From contig FR892002.1 in NCBI GenBank assembly GCA_000434235.1, forward strand, positions 1-9,115: a stretch of DNA of 9,115 bases, read 5' to 3'. Under the pieces are notes generated by a model. It searched no databases. It saw nothing but the letters and a program-made list of their open reading frames with translations, and was not told the DNA's origin. This document shows positions 1-6,859 of the stretch, piece by piece (the stretch's first letter is position 1; the number at the start of each line of letters is the position of its first letter). The translations under genes were made by a program, and so were the position numbers. The stretch is from Alistipes sp. CAG:268 (lineage in GTDB: Bacteria; Bacteroidota; Bacteroidia; Bacteroidales; Rikenellaceae).

Positions 1-2
1 CC

Positions 3-1013
3 TTTCCCTACAGCAGCCGCGAGGTCTCTTTCCCCTCGCGCGCCGGGGGTGTGACGCTTGCCGGAACGCTGACGCTTCCCGATTCGGTGCCGCCGCGGAC
101 TGCCCTTGTGCTTGTCACGGGCAGCGGACTGCAGAACCGCGACGAGGAGCTCTTCGGGCATAAACCCTTCCTGGTGATCGCCGACTTCCTGACCCGGCGG
201 GGCATCGCCGTGCTGCGCTACGACGACCGCGGGTTCGGAACCTCGGAGGAGGAACTTCGGGCGCTGACCGGGGATGCCACGACGGCCGATTTTGCGCTCG
301 ACGCACTGGGGGCTTTCGACTTCCTCGCCGCGCAGCCCGGGCTGGATAGGGCGAAGTGCGGCATCCTCGGACACAGCGAGGGCGGAACGATTGCCTTCAT
401 GGCCGCCGCGGCCGAGCCCGCCGTTTCGTTCGTCGTCTCGCTGGCCGGCGCTCTGGTGCCGGGCGGGCGGCTGAGCCTGCTCCAGAATCGTCGCCTGATG
501 GAGAGCCAGGGGCTGGATGACGCGACGGTCGAGGCCTGCTGCCGCCTGCTGGAGCAGTGCTACGAGACGTTGTGTTCTGTCCCGCAGGCCGACCTCACAG
601 CGCGTCTTCCGGAGTTGAAGGCCGCTCTGGCAGCCGGGATGGAGGGGCAGCGGGTGCCGGAGCCGCTCCGGTTGAATCTCCTCCGTGTGCTCGACAGCGC
701 CGCCGCCTCGCCGTGGGTCTATCATTTCCTGACGCATGACCCCTCGGATGCGATTCGTGCCGCGGGCAGCCGTCCCGTGCTGGCGCTGAACGGGTCGTTG
801 GACCATCAGGTCGATGCTGTGGAGAACCTCGGGGCCGCCCGCCGGCTGCTCGGGGAGTCGCCGACACTCACCGTGAAGGAGTACCCGGGCCTGAACCACC
901 TCTTCCAGCTCTGCACGACGGGCGATGTCGCCGAATACGAGACGATCGAACAGACCGTCTCCCCCGAGGTCCTCGCCGATCTGGCCGCCTGGATCTGCGC
1001 TCTTGGGAAGTAA
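3..1013 (+). CDS. Alpha/beta-hydrolase family protein, 5' end missing
   Basis: A serine hydrolase of the alpha/beta fold; the natural substrate cannot be read from sequence, but relatives are carboxylesterases or acyl peptidase-like enzymes. The frame is open to the left window edge, and the residues before the GTG at 51 (ending SRAGGVTLAGTLTLP) read as the normal first beta strands of this family. The true start therefore lies upstream and 51 is not the start. The nucleophile elbow GHSEGG has its serine at nt 375-377. A probable acid is the Asp of NGSLDH at nt 801-803, and the histidine is in GLNHLF at nt 897-899, giving a complete triad in the right order. An early GSG motif (VTGSG) probably forms the oxyanion region. 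A helical lid fills about nt 470-740. The visible part is 336 codons ending in TAA, so the C-terminus is complete. No signal peptide can be judged because the N-terminus is missing. It converges on frr. Confidence 0.85.
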   Translation, partial: FPYSSREVSFPSRAGGVTLAGTLTLPDSVPPRTALVLVTGSGLQNRDEELFGHKPFLVIADFLTRRGIAVLRYDDRGFGTSEEELRALTGDATTADFALDALGAFDFLAAQPGLDRAKCGILGHSEGGTIAFMAAAAEPAVSFVVSLAGALVPGGRLSLLQNRRLMESQGLDDATVEACCRLLEQCYETLCSVPQADLTARLPELKAALAAGMEGQRVPEPLRLNLLRVLDSAAASPWVYHFLTHDPSDAIRAAGSRPVLALNGSLDHQVDAVENLGAARRLLGESPTLTVKEYPGLNHLFQLCTTGDVAEYETIEQTVSPEVLADLAAWICALGK

Positions 1014-1037
1014 ACAGCCTGCCGCCGTGTGTACCCA

Positions 1038-1079
1038 AACAGAGAACGACCGCCCCAAACGGAGCGGTCGTCCTCTGTT
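1038..1079. terminator. Hairpin between convergent hydrolase and frr genes
   Basis: A near-perfect inverted repeat pairs 1038-1056 with 1061-1079 around an AAAC loop, with two mismatches (1045/1072 and 1054/1063). It sits 24 nt after the hydrolase stop and 20 nt after the frr stop as read on the minus strand, so it could end transcription from both sides. Neither flank carries a real T run, so it is a weaker candidate than a classical intrinsic terminator. Confidence 0.6.
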
Positions 1080-1099
1080 CCGGATTGCTGCGGACGGGA

Positions 1100-1657
1100 T
1101 CACACGGTCATGATCTCCTTCTCCTTCTTGGCGAGGATCTCGTCGAGCGTTTTGGTGAACTTCTCGAGCATCTTCTGGGTCTGGGTCTCGCCGTCCTTCG
1201 ATTCGTCCTCGGGCATGCCCTCCTTCTGGGCCTTCTTGAAGGCTTCAACGGCATCGCGGCGGGCGTTGCGCAGGCTGATGCGGGCCGTTTCGGCTTCGCT
1301 GCGCACCTGCTTCACCAGCTCCTTGCGCCGCTCCTCGGTCAGGGGCGGAATCGTCAGGCGGATGGTCTCGCCGTTGTTCGAGGGGGTGAGGCCGATGTTC
1401 GAGTCGATGATGGCCTTCTCGATCGGGCGCAGCATCTTCTTGTCCCACGGCTGGATGAGGATGGTCCTGGCGTCGGGTACGGTGACGCTGGCAGCGCCCG
1501 ATACGGGCACCTGCGATCCGAAGTAGTCCACCATCACGCCGTTGAGCACGTTGGGCGATGCCTTGCCGGCACGTACGTTGAGCAGCTCCTCCTCGAGGTG
1601 GTCGATGGCCTTCTGCATGCGGTTCGATGCGTCGTTGAGAATGGTCTTGGTATCCAT
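1100..1657 (-). CDS. frr: Ribosome recycling factor (RRF)
   Basis: RRF acts in the cytosol with EF-G to split the post-termination ribosome and release mRNA and tRNA. The 185-residue product is the normal full length. The N-terminal helix contains VRAGKASP (residues 28-35), the beta-rich domain II covers about 31-104, and the hallmark RISLRNARRDA lies at 126-136 in the long C-terminal helical domain, which ends in a charged tail (AKKEKEIMTV). The ATG at 1657 gives the usual N-terminus and there is no reason to start elsewhere. It is the last gene of the minus-strand pyrH - tlpA-like - frr cluster, 65 nt after the thioredoxin gene. The leader has no Shine-Dalgarno sequence; instead it is an A/C-rich run of AAAC units (about 1660-1688), as is common in Bacteroidota. 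I see no promoter in the 65-nt gap, so it is probably read through from upstream. Confidence 0.98.
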   Translation of the reverse strand: MDTKTILNDASNRMQKAIDHLEEELLNVRAGKASPNVLNGVMVDYFGSQVPVSGAASVTVPDARTILIQPWDKKMLRPIEKAIIDSNIGLTPSNNGETIRLTIPPLTEERRKELVKQVRSEAETARISLRNARRDAVEAFKKAQKEGMPEDESKDGETQTQKMLEKFTKTLDEILAKKEKEIMTV

Positions 1658-1722
1658 GGATTTCTGCTATTTTTGTTTGTTTGTTGTGTCGGTTCCGGAG
1701 GTTCAAGCCCCGATCTTCAGGG

Positions 1723-2304
1723 CTATTCCTTTCCGGCCAGGGCCCGTTCGATGGCCGCGATCAGCTCGTCGAACTCCTCGGGCGAGTAGCCGATTGTGGC
1801 GGTGATGATCCGTCCGTCGCGGTCGATCAGGTAGTTGCGCGGGATGAAGTTGGTGGCATAGCGGTCGTAGATCGTCCGCGTCGAGTCGAGTCCCATGGGG
1901 AAGGTGTATCCCGTCTTCTCGCGGAAGGCTGCCACGTCGCTGCGCTTCTCGCCGCGCGAGACGGGCAGGAAGAGGAAGTCGCGGCCCGCGAAGCGGTCGA
2001 TCAGGTCTTTCTGTACGCGGGTCAGCTCCTGACGGCAGGGCGGGCACCACGTGGCCCAGAAGTTGAGCAGCACGACCTTGCCCCGCAGCTCGGAGAGCGT
2101 CAGGTGCGAACCGTCGAACAGGGCGACGGAGAAGTCCGGGGCCGGGTCTCCGACCTTGACCAGCGTCGTGCTGTCGCTCTGCGATGCGCCGCCCTTTGCG
2201 CTGCGGTTGCCGCACGAGGGCAGCAGGACGATCACGGCGATGATGATGACGATCAGCGCCAGCATCACCCACAGTTGCCCGTTGCTTTTCTTTTTTCTTG
2301 CCAT
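1723..2304 (-). CDS. TlpA/ResA-like thiol-disulfide oxidoreductase, membrane-anchored
   Basis: A thioredoxin-fold protein predicted to act outside the inner membrane, reducing disulfides in exported or cytochrome-maturation proteins. The N-terminus has a basic patch (ARKKK) and a hydrophobic segment at residues 12-29 ending LLPSC, so Cys31 could be lipidated; otherwise the segment is an uncleaved anchor. No acidic lipoprotein-export signal follows the cysteine, which argues against the cell surface. VGDPAPDFSV (51-60) opens the AhpC/TSA-TlpA domain. The redox motif is WCPPC with Cys87 and Cys90, and the conserved cis-proline is Pro155 in NFIPRNYLID. The 193-residue length is normal for a single-domain TlpA-like protein. 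It lies 32 nt after pyrH and 65 nt before frr on the same strand, so it is likely co-transcribed with both. Physiological partner unknown; no cytochrome biogenesis genes are nearby. Confidence 0.9.
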   Translation of the reverse strand: MARKKKSNGQLWVMLALIVIIIAVIVLLPSCGNRSAKGGASQSDSTTLVKVGDPAPDFSVALFDGSHLTLSELRGKVVLLNFWATWCPPCRQELTRVQKDLIDRFAGRDFLFLPVSRGEKRSDVAAFREKTGYTFPMGLDSTRTIYDRYATNFIPRNYLIDRDGRIITATIGYSPEEFDELIAAIERALAGKE

Positions 2305-2336
2305 AGGTCGTTTCGTTTTTTTTGTGCGCCTCCCCG

Positions 2337-3044
2337 TCAGGCCTTGACCAGGGTGCCGATCGGTTCACCGGCAAGGACCTTGCCGAGATTGCCTTCGGTG
2401 TCCATGTCGAAGACGATGATCTGCAGCCCGTTTTCGCGGCAGAGCGTGAAGGCCGTGAGGTCCATCACCTTGAGCCTGCGCTCGAGCACCTCCTCGAAGG
2501 TGATCTCGCCGAACTTGGTGGCCGTCGGGTCCTTCTCGGGGTCGGCCGTGTAGACGCCGTCCACGCGCGTGCCCTTGAGCAGCACGTCGGCCTCGATCTC
2601 GATGCCGCGCAGGGCCGAAGCCGAGTCGGTCGTGAAGTAGGGGTTCGACGTGCCTCCGCCAATGATGACGACATAGCCCGCCTCGAGGTATTCGATGGCA
2701 CGTGCTTTGGAGAAGTATTCGCCGATGGGCTCCATGCGGATCGACGTGAGGACCTTGCAGCGTACGCCGTTGTCCTCGAGCGCCGACTGGAGCGCCAGCG
2801 AGTTGATGACCGTGGCAAGCATGCCCATCTGGTCGCCCTTCACCCGGTCGAAGCCGCGCTTGGCGCCGCTCAGGCCGCGGAAGATGTTTCCGCCGCCGAT
2901 GACGATTCCGATCTGCACGCCCGACGCGGCGGCGTCGCGGATCTGTTCGGCATAGGATTGCAGCACGGCGGGCGAAAGTCCGTATTTCTGTTCGCCCTGC
3001 AACGATTCTCCGCTCAATTTCAGGAGTATTCGCTTGTATTTCAT
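2337..3044 (-). CDS. pyrH: Uridylate kinase (UMP kinase)
   Basis: Hexameric bacterial UMP kinase, which phosphorylates UMP to UDP with ATP in pyrimidine nucleotide synthesis in the cytosol. It belongs to the amino acid kinase fold, unrelated to eukaryotic UMP/CMP kinases. The chosen start is the ATG at 3044 (MKYKRILLKLSGESL), giving 235 residues, the family norm. An in-frame ATG at 3101 would add 19 residues that do not resemble the family, and it lies upstream of the predicted promoter. Visible motifs are KLSGES (9-14) for phosphate binding, GGGNIFRG (50-57), GDQMGMLAT (70-78) around the UMP-binding Asp71, and the NPYFTTDSA segment (134-142). First gene of the pyrH - tlpA-like - frr cluster and divergent from dxs across a 168-bp gap. 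Confidence 0.98.
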   Translation of the reverse strand: MKYKRILLKLSGESLQGEQKYGLSPAVLQSYAEQIRDAAASGVQIGIVIGGGNIFRGLSGAKRGFDRVKGDQMGMLATVINSLALQSALEDNGVRCKVLTSIRMEPIGEYFSKARAIEYLEAGYVVIIGGGTSNPYFTTDSASALRGIEIEADVLLKGTRVDGVYTADPEKDPTATKFGEITFEEVLERRLKVMDLTAFTLCRENGLQIIVFDMDTEGNLGKVLAGEPIGTLVKA

Positions 3045-3068
3045 GTTTCGAAGGGTTGTATCGCAATG

Positions 3069-3102
3069 CGAAGATAGGAAAATTTTCGAAAAAATTCGCA
3101 AG
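3069..3102 (-). promoter_or_regulatory. Predicted pyrH operon promoter
   Basis: On the minus strand a -7 box TATCTTCG (3076-3069, one mismatch to TAnnTTTG) lies 22 nt downstream of CTTG (3102-3099), a partial -33 box. The spacer is A/T-rich. Transcription would begin near 3065, giving a leader of about 20 nt before the pyrH ATG at 3044. Confidence 0.55.
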
Positions 3103-3153
3103 AAATGACTACCTTTACGGAAAATAGCGCACCGGCGGCGATGCCCGGGAAAA

Positions 3154-3185
3154 TTTGGCGGAGCGCCTGCGGTATGCTATCTTTG
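3154..3185 (+). promoter_or_regulatory. Predicted dxs promoter, Bacteroidota type
   Basis: TTTG at 3154-3157 matches the -33 box and TATCTTTG at 3178-3185 matches TAnnTTTG exactly, with a 20-nt spacer. Start of transcription is expected near 3189, leaving a leader of about 24 nt before the ATG at 3213. This also argues against the in-frame ATG at 3105, which lies upstream of the promoter. A second weaker match, TACCTTTA at 3110-3117, could be a minor upstream promoter. Confidence 0.7.
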
Positions 3186-3212
3186 CCGGCCCCAAGGCAG
3201 GGAGTGTGTAAA

Positions 3213-5158
3213 ATGGCGGAAGAGAACAAAGCGAAAGAATACGGACTGTTGCGTCGGGTCTCCTCGCCGCGTGAGCTCAAGAAGCTCGCGCCGGAAGAGT
3301 TGCATGCCTATTGCGACGAGTTGCGACGCTATATCATCGAGGAGTGCTCGGTCAATCCGGGCCACCTGGCCTCCAGCCTGGGGGCCGTCGAGCTGGCTGC
3401 GGCGCTGCACTATGTCTATGATACGCCGGAGGACCGCATCGTGTGGGACGTCGGCCACCAGACCTATGCCCACAAGATCATCACGGGCCGCTTCGAGGCG
3501 TTCCGCACCAAGCGTCAGCTGGGGGGCATCAGCGGCTTTCCGCGTATGGCCGAGAGCGAATACGACGCTTTCGGCGGAGGGCACGCCTCGGTGTCGATCT
3601 CGGCGGCCTACGGCATGGCCAAGGCCGCTTCGCTCCGGGGCGAGCGGCGCAAGGTGGTGGCCGTCATCGGCGACGGCTCGATGACCGGCGGCCTGGCCTT
3701 CGAGGGGCTGAACAACGCCGGGGCCGACCAGTCCACCGACCTGCTGGTGATTCTCAACGACAACCACATGGCCATCGACCAGGCTACGGGGGCGCTGAAG
3801 AACTACCTGCTCAAGATCTCGACCTCCGGACGCTACAACCGCATGAAGCAGCGGCTGTGGACGGCCCTGTCGCGCACGCCCCGGCTGCTGCATCTCTGCC
3901 GTATGGCGGGGAACGCCGTCAAGCAGGGGCTGCTCAACAAGAGCAATCTCTTCGAGAGCTTCAATTTTCGCTATTTCGGACCCGTGGACGGCCACGACCT
4001 CGGGCAGCTGGTGCGGACGCTCCGCTCGCTGCGCGACATCGGGGGGCCGAAGTTGCTGCACGTGATGACGGTCAAGGGCAAGGGCTACCTGCCTGCCGAG
4101 CACGATCAGTCGGTGTGGCATGCCCCGGGACGCTTCAATCCCGACACGGGCGAGCGGATCGCTTCGAAGGGCGGCCCCGCCCGCTATCAGGATGTCTTTG
4201 GCGAGACGCTGCTCGACCTGGCCCGCCTCGACACCCGGGTCGTGGGCATCACGCCGGCCATGCCGTCGGGCTGCTCGATGAACATCCTCATGCGCGAGAT
4301 GCCCGAGCGCTGTTTCGACGTCGGGATCGCCGAAGGCCACGCCGTCACCTTCTCGGCCGGCCTGGCCGCCGCGGGGATGATCCCCTTCTGCAACATCTAT
4401 TCGACCTTCATGCAGCGCGCTTACGACAACGTGATCCACGACGTGGCGATCCAGGACCTCCCGGTGGTGATGTGCCTCGACCGGGGCGGTCTGGTCGGCG
4501 AGGACGGCGTGACGCACCACGGGGTTTTCGACATGGCCGCCTTCGCCCCCGTGCCGGGGCTGACGATCGCCGCGCCGATGGACGAACGCGAGCTGCGCAA
4601 CATGATGTATACGGCTTTCCGGTTCGGACATCCCTTCATGATCCGCTACCCGCGCGGCTGCGGCGAGGGGGTAGCCTGGCGCGGCGCGGCGTTCGAGGCG
4701 CTGCCCGTCGGGCGGGGCCGCTGCCTGCGCGAGGGCTGCGACGTGGCGGGGTTGAGCATGGGGGCGGGGGGGAAGGGCGCGGCGGGAGCATCGGCACGGT
4801 GGGAAATGCCGCGGCGCGAGCCGTCGGCCGGGCCTCCGGTGAGGGCGTGCAGACGGCGCATTACGACCTGCGCTTTGTCAAGCCGCTCGACGAGACGCTG
4901 CTCGACGAGGTGGGCCGCAGGTTCCGCCACGTGGTCACTGTCGAGGACGGGGCCCTGCGCGGCGGGGTCGGCGAGGCGGTCGCCGCCTTCTTCAACGAAC
5001 GCGGATACGATGTCCGCGTCGAGTCGCTGGGCATCGGCGACCAGTGGGTTGAGCACGGCACGCCGGCTCAGTTGCATGCGCTTTGCGGCTACGACGAGGA
5101 GTCGATCCTCCGGGTGCTGCTCGAAGCCGGACGGTCGTCCTGTGCCTGCGGGGCGTAA
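3213..5158 (+). CDS. dxs: 1-deoxy-D-xylulose-5-phosphate synthase, reading frame broken near 4755-4786
   Basis: DXS joins pyruvate and glyceraldehyde 3-phosphate with thiamine diphosphate (ThDP), the first step of the MEP isoprenoid pathway. Starting at ATG 3213 (MAEENKAKEYGLL), the protein shows His51 in NPGHLASSLG, the ThDP/Mg motif GDGSMTGG (154-160) closed by LNDN (181-184), the catalytic glutamate Glu374 in GIAEGH, and the transketolase motif DRGGLVGEDGVTHHGVFD (423-440). After VAGLS at residue 515 the first frame turns to non-homologous sequence and would run on to 5564. The true C-terminal domain (SIGTVGNAAARAV to the TAA at 5156-5158) continues in the -1 frame. A 32-nt imperfect duplication at 4755-4786 causes this; without it the protein would be 637 residues, a normal DXS length. 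No second dxs copy is visible in this window and the MEP pathway is normally essential, so either the break is an artefact or it is bypassed. The gene is monocistronic and converges on yaaA, 12 nt away. Confidence 0.9.
4755..4821 (+). repeat. Imperfect 32-nt tandem duplication inside dxs
   Basis: Bases 4755-4786 align without gaps to 4787-4818 at an offset of 32 nt; 24 of 32 positions match, and the match runs on to 4821. All eight differences (4760, 4763, 4764, 4768, 4772, 4775, 4777, 4785) have G in the first copy, against C, C, A, T, A, T, C, C in the second. The second copy encodes the normal family sequence SIGTVGNAAARA; the first would give SMGAGGKGAAGA. GAGC occurs at 4754-4757, 4786-4789 and 4818-4821, bounding both units. 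The 32-nt length shifts the frame. Confidence 0.9.
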
Positions 5159-5167
5159 TCCCGCAGG
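5145..5167. terminator. Hairpin over the dxs stop codon
   Basis: CCTGCGGG (5145-5152) pairs perfectly with CCCGCAGG (5160-5167) around a 7-nt loop holding the dxs TAA. It sits in the 12-nt convergent gap between dxs and yaaA and could act on both strands, but neither side has a T run. Confidence 0.4.
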
Positions 5168-5170
5168 GAA

Positions 5171-5929
5171 CTACTGCAGGACGAAGGTCCAGTCGTCGCC
5201 GCGGCCGAGCGCCGCATCATACTGGAATCCCTCCCATTCGAATCCCCGCAATGTCTCGGGGTCGGAGATCCGTTCGCGGATCAGGCTGCGCGTCATCTCG
5301 CCGCGGCACATCTTCGTGTATACCACGATCGTTCTGAGCCGTCCGCCTTCGCGGACGCGGAATTCGGGCGTGATGACCCGTACCTCGCGCCGCACGCGCC
5401 GCCAGTCGAAGAGGCGCTTCATCTCGGCGCTGGCCAGGTTCACCAGAATGCCGTCGTCGGCCCGTACGCGGTCGATCAGCAGGTCGGTCAGCCGCTCGGG
5501 CCACCGGGCGAAGACCGTGCGGTCGTCCGGTCCGGGCAGTACGGCGTCGCCCTCGAGCCGGTAGCTGCGGATGGCGTCGAGCGGGCGCAGCAGTCCGTAG
5601 AGGAACGAGGTGATGTTCAGGTGCTGCTGGGCGTAGGCGAAGTCGTCGGTCGAGAAGCCGGCCGGGTCGATGTGCTTGAAGACTACGCCCGTGTAGGCGG
5701 CGATGGCCGGCAGCAGGGGCGTGTCGTGGAAGTGGAGGTAGCGCCGGCGGTTCTCCGCAGCGATCGTGCGATTGACCCGCAGCAGGCGGGCCAGCTCGTC
5801 GGTGGTGAGAGCGGCCAGTTGGAGGGCCGTCTGTTCGGCCTTCGCACGGAACGGGGCTTCGGTTGCCGCGGGCAGGGCGATGTCGCTCGCCGCGGCCATG
5901 GTCTTGGCGCAGGAGATGAGGATTTGCAT
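5171..5929 (-). CDS. yaaA: Peroxide stress protein YaaA family (DUF328/UPF0246)
   Basis: Member of the YaaA family, whose E. coli member lowers free iron and limits oxidative damage under hydrogen peroxide; the biochemical mechanism is only partly understood. The N-terminus MQILISCAKTM matches the family start (MLILISPAKT in E. coli), though the usual Pro is Cys7 here. Further signatures are FAYAQQHLNITS (97-108), YGLLRPLDAIRSYRLE (110-125) and VNLAS (163-167), with a C-terminal ISDPETLRGFEWEG segment matching the E. coli layout. The 252 residues compare with about 258 in E. coli. It lies 107 nt downstream of the radical SAM gene on the same strand. I see no TAnnTTTG box in the gap, so co-transcription is likely. 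A GC-rich hairpin sits 27 nt before its start and could tune read-through. Family assignment is firm; the iron/peroxide role here is by homology. Confidence 0.92.
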   Translation of the reverse strand: MQILISCAKTMAAASDIALPAATEAPFRAKAEQTALQLAALTTDELARLLRVNRTIAAENRRRYLHFHDTPLLPAIAAYTGVVFKHIDPAGFSTDDFAYAQQHLNITSFLYGLLRPLDAIRSYRLEGDAVLPGPDDRTVFARWPERLTDLLIDRVRADDGILVNLASAEMKRLFDWRRVRREVRVITPEFRVREGGRLRTIVVYTKMCRGEMTRSLIRERISDPETLRGFEWEGFQYDAALGRGDDWTFVLQ

Positions 5930-5956
5930 GCGTGGGATCGTTCGACGGAGTTCGGA

Positions 5957-5977
5957 GCCCGGCCGTTGCGGCCGGGC
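5957..5977 (-). terminator. GC-rich hairpin between radical SAM gene and yaaA
   Basis: GCCCGGCC (5957-5964) and GGCCGGGC (5970-5977) form a perfect 8-bp stem with a 5-nt loop. It lies 59 nt after the radical SAM stop codon and 27 nt before the yaaA start. No T run follows on the minus strand, so it may be a leaky terminator or an RNA-stabilising stem-loop rather than a full stop. Confidence 0.4.
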
Positions 5978-6036
5978 CTTGGGGTTTTCGGGGACCGGGA
6001 CCCTCTCGGCGGGGTGTGGCCCCGGATTTGCGGGAC

Positions 6037-6810
6037 TTATGCCACCGGACAGGGGATTCCGAGCGCTTCGACGCGGGCGGCGATCGCCTGTAGCTCTTCG
6101 CGTGGCACCTTCTCGAGCGTCGGGCAGGGCGTGTCGCGGTCGAGCGAGTAGACCATCACCTTCTGCGGGCGGATCTCCTCGACGAGCCGCAGCCAGGCCG
6201 ACACCTCCTCCTCCGTGGTGTTGTCTACCGGCTCCCCGTTGCAGACTCCGCGCAGGAACATCGTCTGCAGGATCATGCGCCCCTCGAAGCGCTTCATCTC
6301 CCGGACGATGTCTCGGACGGCATAGGCGGGGTTCTGCGGGTTGTCGATCCGCCGCACCGTGGCGTCGAAGGCCGAGTCGAGTTTCAGGATGTTGTTGTCC
6401 ACGCGCAACAGGGCCCGGCGGACCTCCTCGCGGTGGATCTGCGTGGCGTTCGAGAGTACGGAGACCTTCGCCCCCGGGCAGTGGGCGTCACGCAGGGAGA
6501 GCGTGTCGTCGATGATCGCCTCGAAATCGGGATGGAGCGTCGGTTCGCCGTTCCCGGCGAAGGTGATGACATCGGGCGGCGTCCCCTCGGCGGCCATGCG
6601 GGAGAGCGCCCCGGCAAGGTGTGTGCGCACCTCCTCGCGGGCATTGAAACGTCGGCCGCCCGGATGCTCGGCGTTCCAGCCGCATTCGCAGTAGATGCAG
6701 TCGAACGAGCAGAGCTTCGACTCGGTGGGCAACAGATTGACCCCGAGCGAGAGGCCCAGCCGGCGGGAGTGGACCGGGCCGTAGATGATGTCGTGATAAA
6801 GCGCTGTCAT
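6037..6810 (-). CDS. Radical SAM protein, COG0731 (wyosine-synthase-like) type
   Basis: A radical S-adenosylmethionine enzyme. The cluster motif is C34-x3-C38-x2-C41 in KLCSFDCIYCECGW, expected to bind a [4Fe-4S] cluster, followed by FAGNGEPTLHP (84-94), the GGEP-like SAM-binding segment. The opening YGPVHSRRLGLSLGVNLLP (10-28) is characteristic of bacterial proteins annotated as tRNA wybutosine-synthesizing (TYW1-like, COG0731). Bacteria do not make wybutosine, so that name should not be taken as function; the substrate is unknown. Length of 257 residues fits a single TIM-barrel domain with no extra SPASM domain. The ATG at 6810 is the only start that keeps the conserved N-terminus, and it falls 4 nt after a perfect -7 box, predicting a leaderless transcript. 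It is followed by yaaA on the same strand and is divergent from the symporter gene. Confidence 0.88.
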   Translation of the reverse strand: MTALYHDIIYGPVHSRRLGLSLGVNLLPTESKLCSFDCIYCECGWNAEHPGGRRFNAREEVRTHLAGALSRMAAEGTPPDVITFAGNGEPTLHPDFEAIIDDTLSLRDAHCPGAKVSVLSNATQIHREEVRRALLRVDNNILKLDSAFDATVRRIDNPQNPAYAVRDIVREMKRFEGRMILQTMFLRGVCNGEPVDNTTEEEVSAWLRLVEEIRPQKVMVYSLDRDTPCPTLEKVPREELQAIAARVEALGIPCPVA

Positions 6811-6814
6811 ACGG

Positions 6815-6847
6815 CAAAAATAGGGATTTTTTTCATACCTTTACAAA
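6815..6847 (-). promoter_or_regulatory. Predicted promoter of the radical SAM gene
   Basis: On the minus strand TTTG (6847-6844) and TATTTTTG (6822-6815) match the Bacteroidota -33 and -7 boxes exactly with a 21-nt spacer. The -7 box ends 4 nt before the ATG at 6810, so transcription should start at about 6811-6810 and leave essentially no leader. The -33 box overlaps the predicted start of the divergent symporter transcript. Confidence 0.7.
6836..6843 (+). promoter_or_regulatory. Predicted -7 box of the symporter gene
   Basis: TACCTTTA matches TAnnTTTG at all but the last base. Transcription would start near 6847, 13 nt before the ATG at 6860. No good -33 TTTG is present at the right distance, so the promoter is weaker than its divergent partner or needs an activator. 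Confidence 0.4.
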
Positions 6848-6859
6848 AATCGTTCTTCG

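Noticed and set aside
1668..1675. TATTTTTG on the plus strand as an antisense promoter in the frr leader
   Set aside because: The nearest -33-like element (CTTG at 1646-1649) is only 18 nt away and imperfect, and the match arises from the A-rich leader that is expected in front of Bacteroidota genes.
3105..3212. Upstream ATG at 3105 as the dxs start
   Set aside because: It precedes the predicted promoter and the extra 36 residues do not resemble DXS N-termini.
5159..5564. Zero-frame extension of dxs beyond 4790 to a stop at 5564
   Set aside because: The sequence after the frame break has no DXS similarity and runs antisense to yaaA; the conserved C-terminal domain is in the other frame and ends at 5158.
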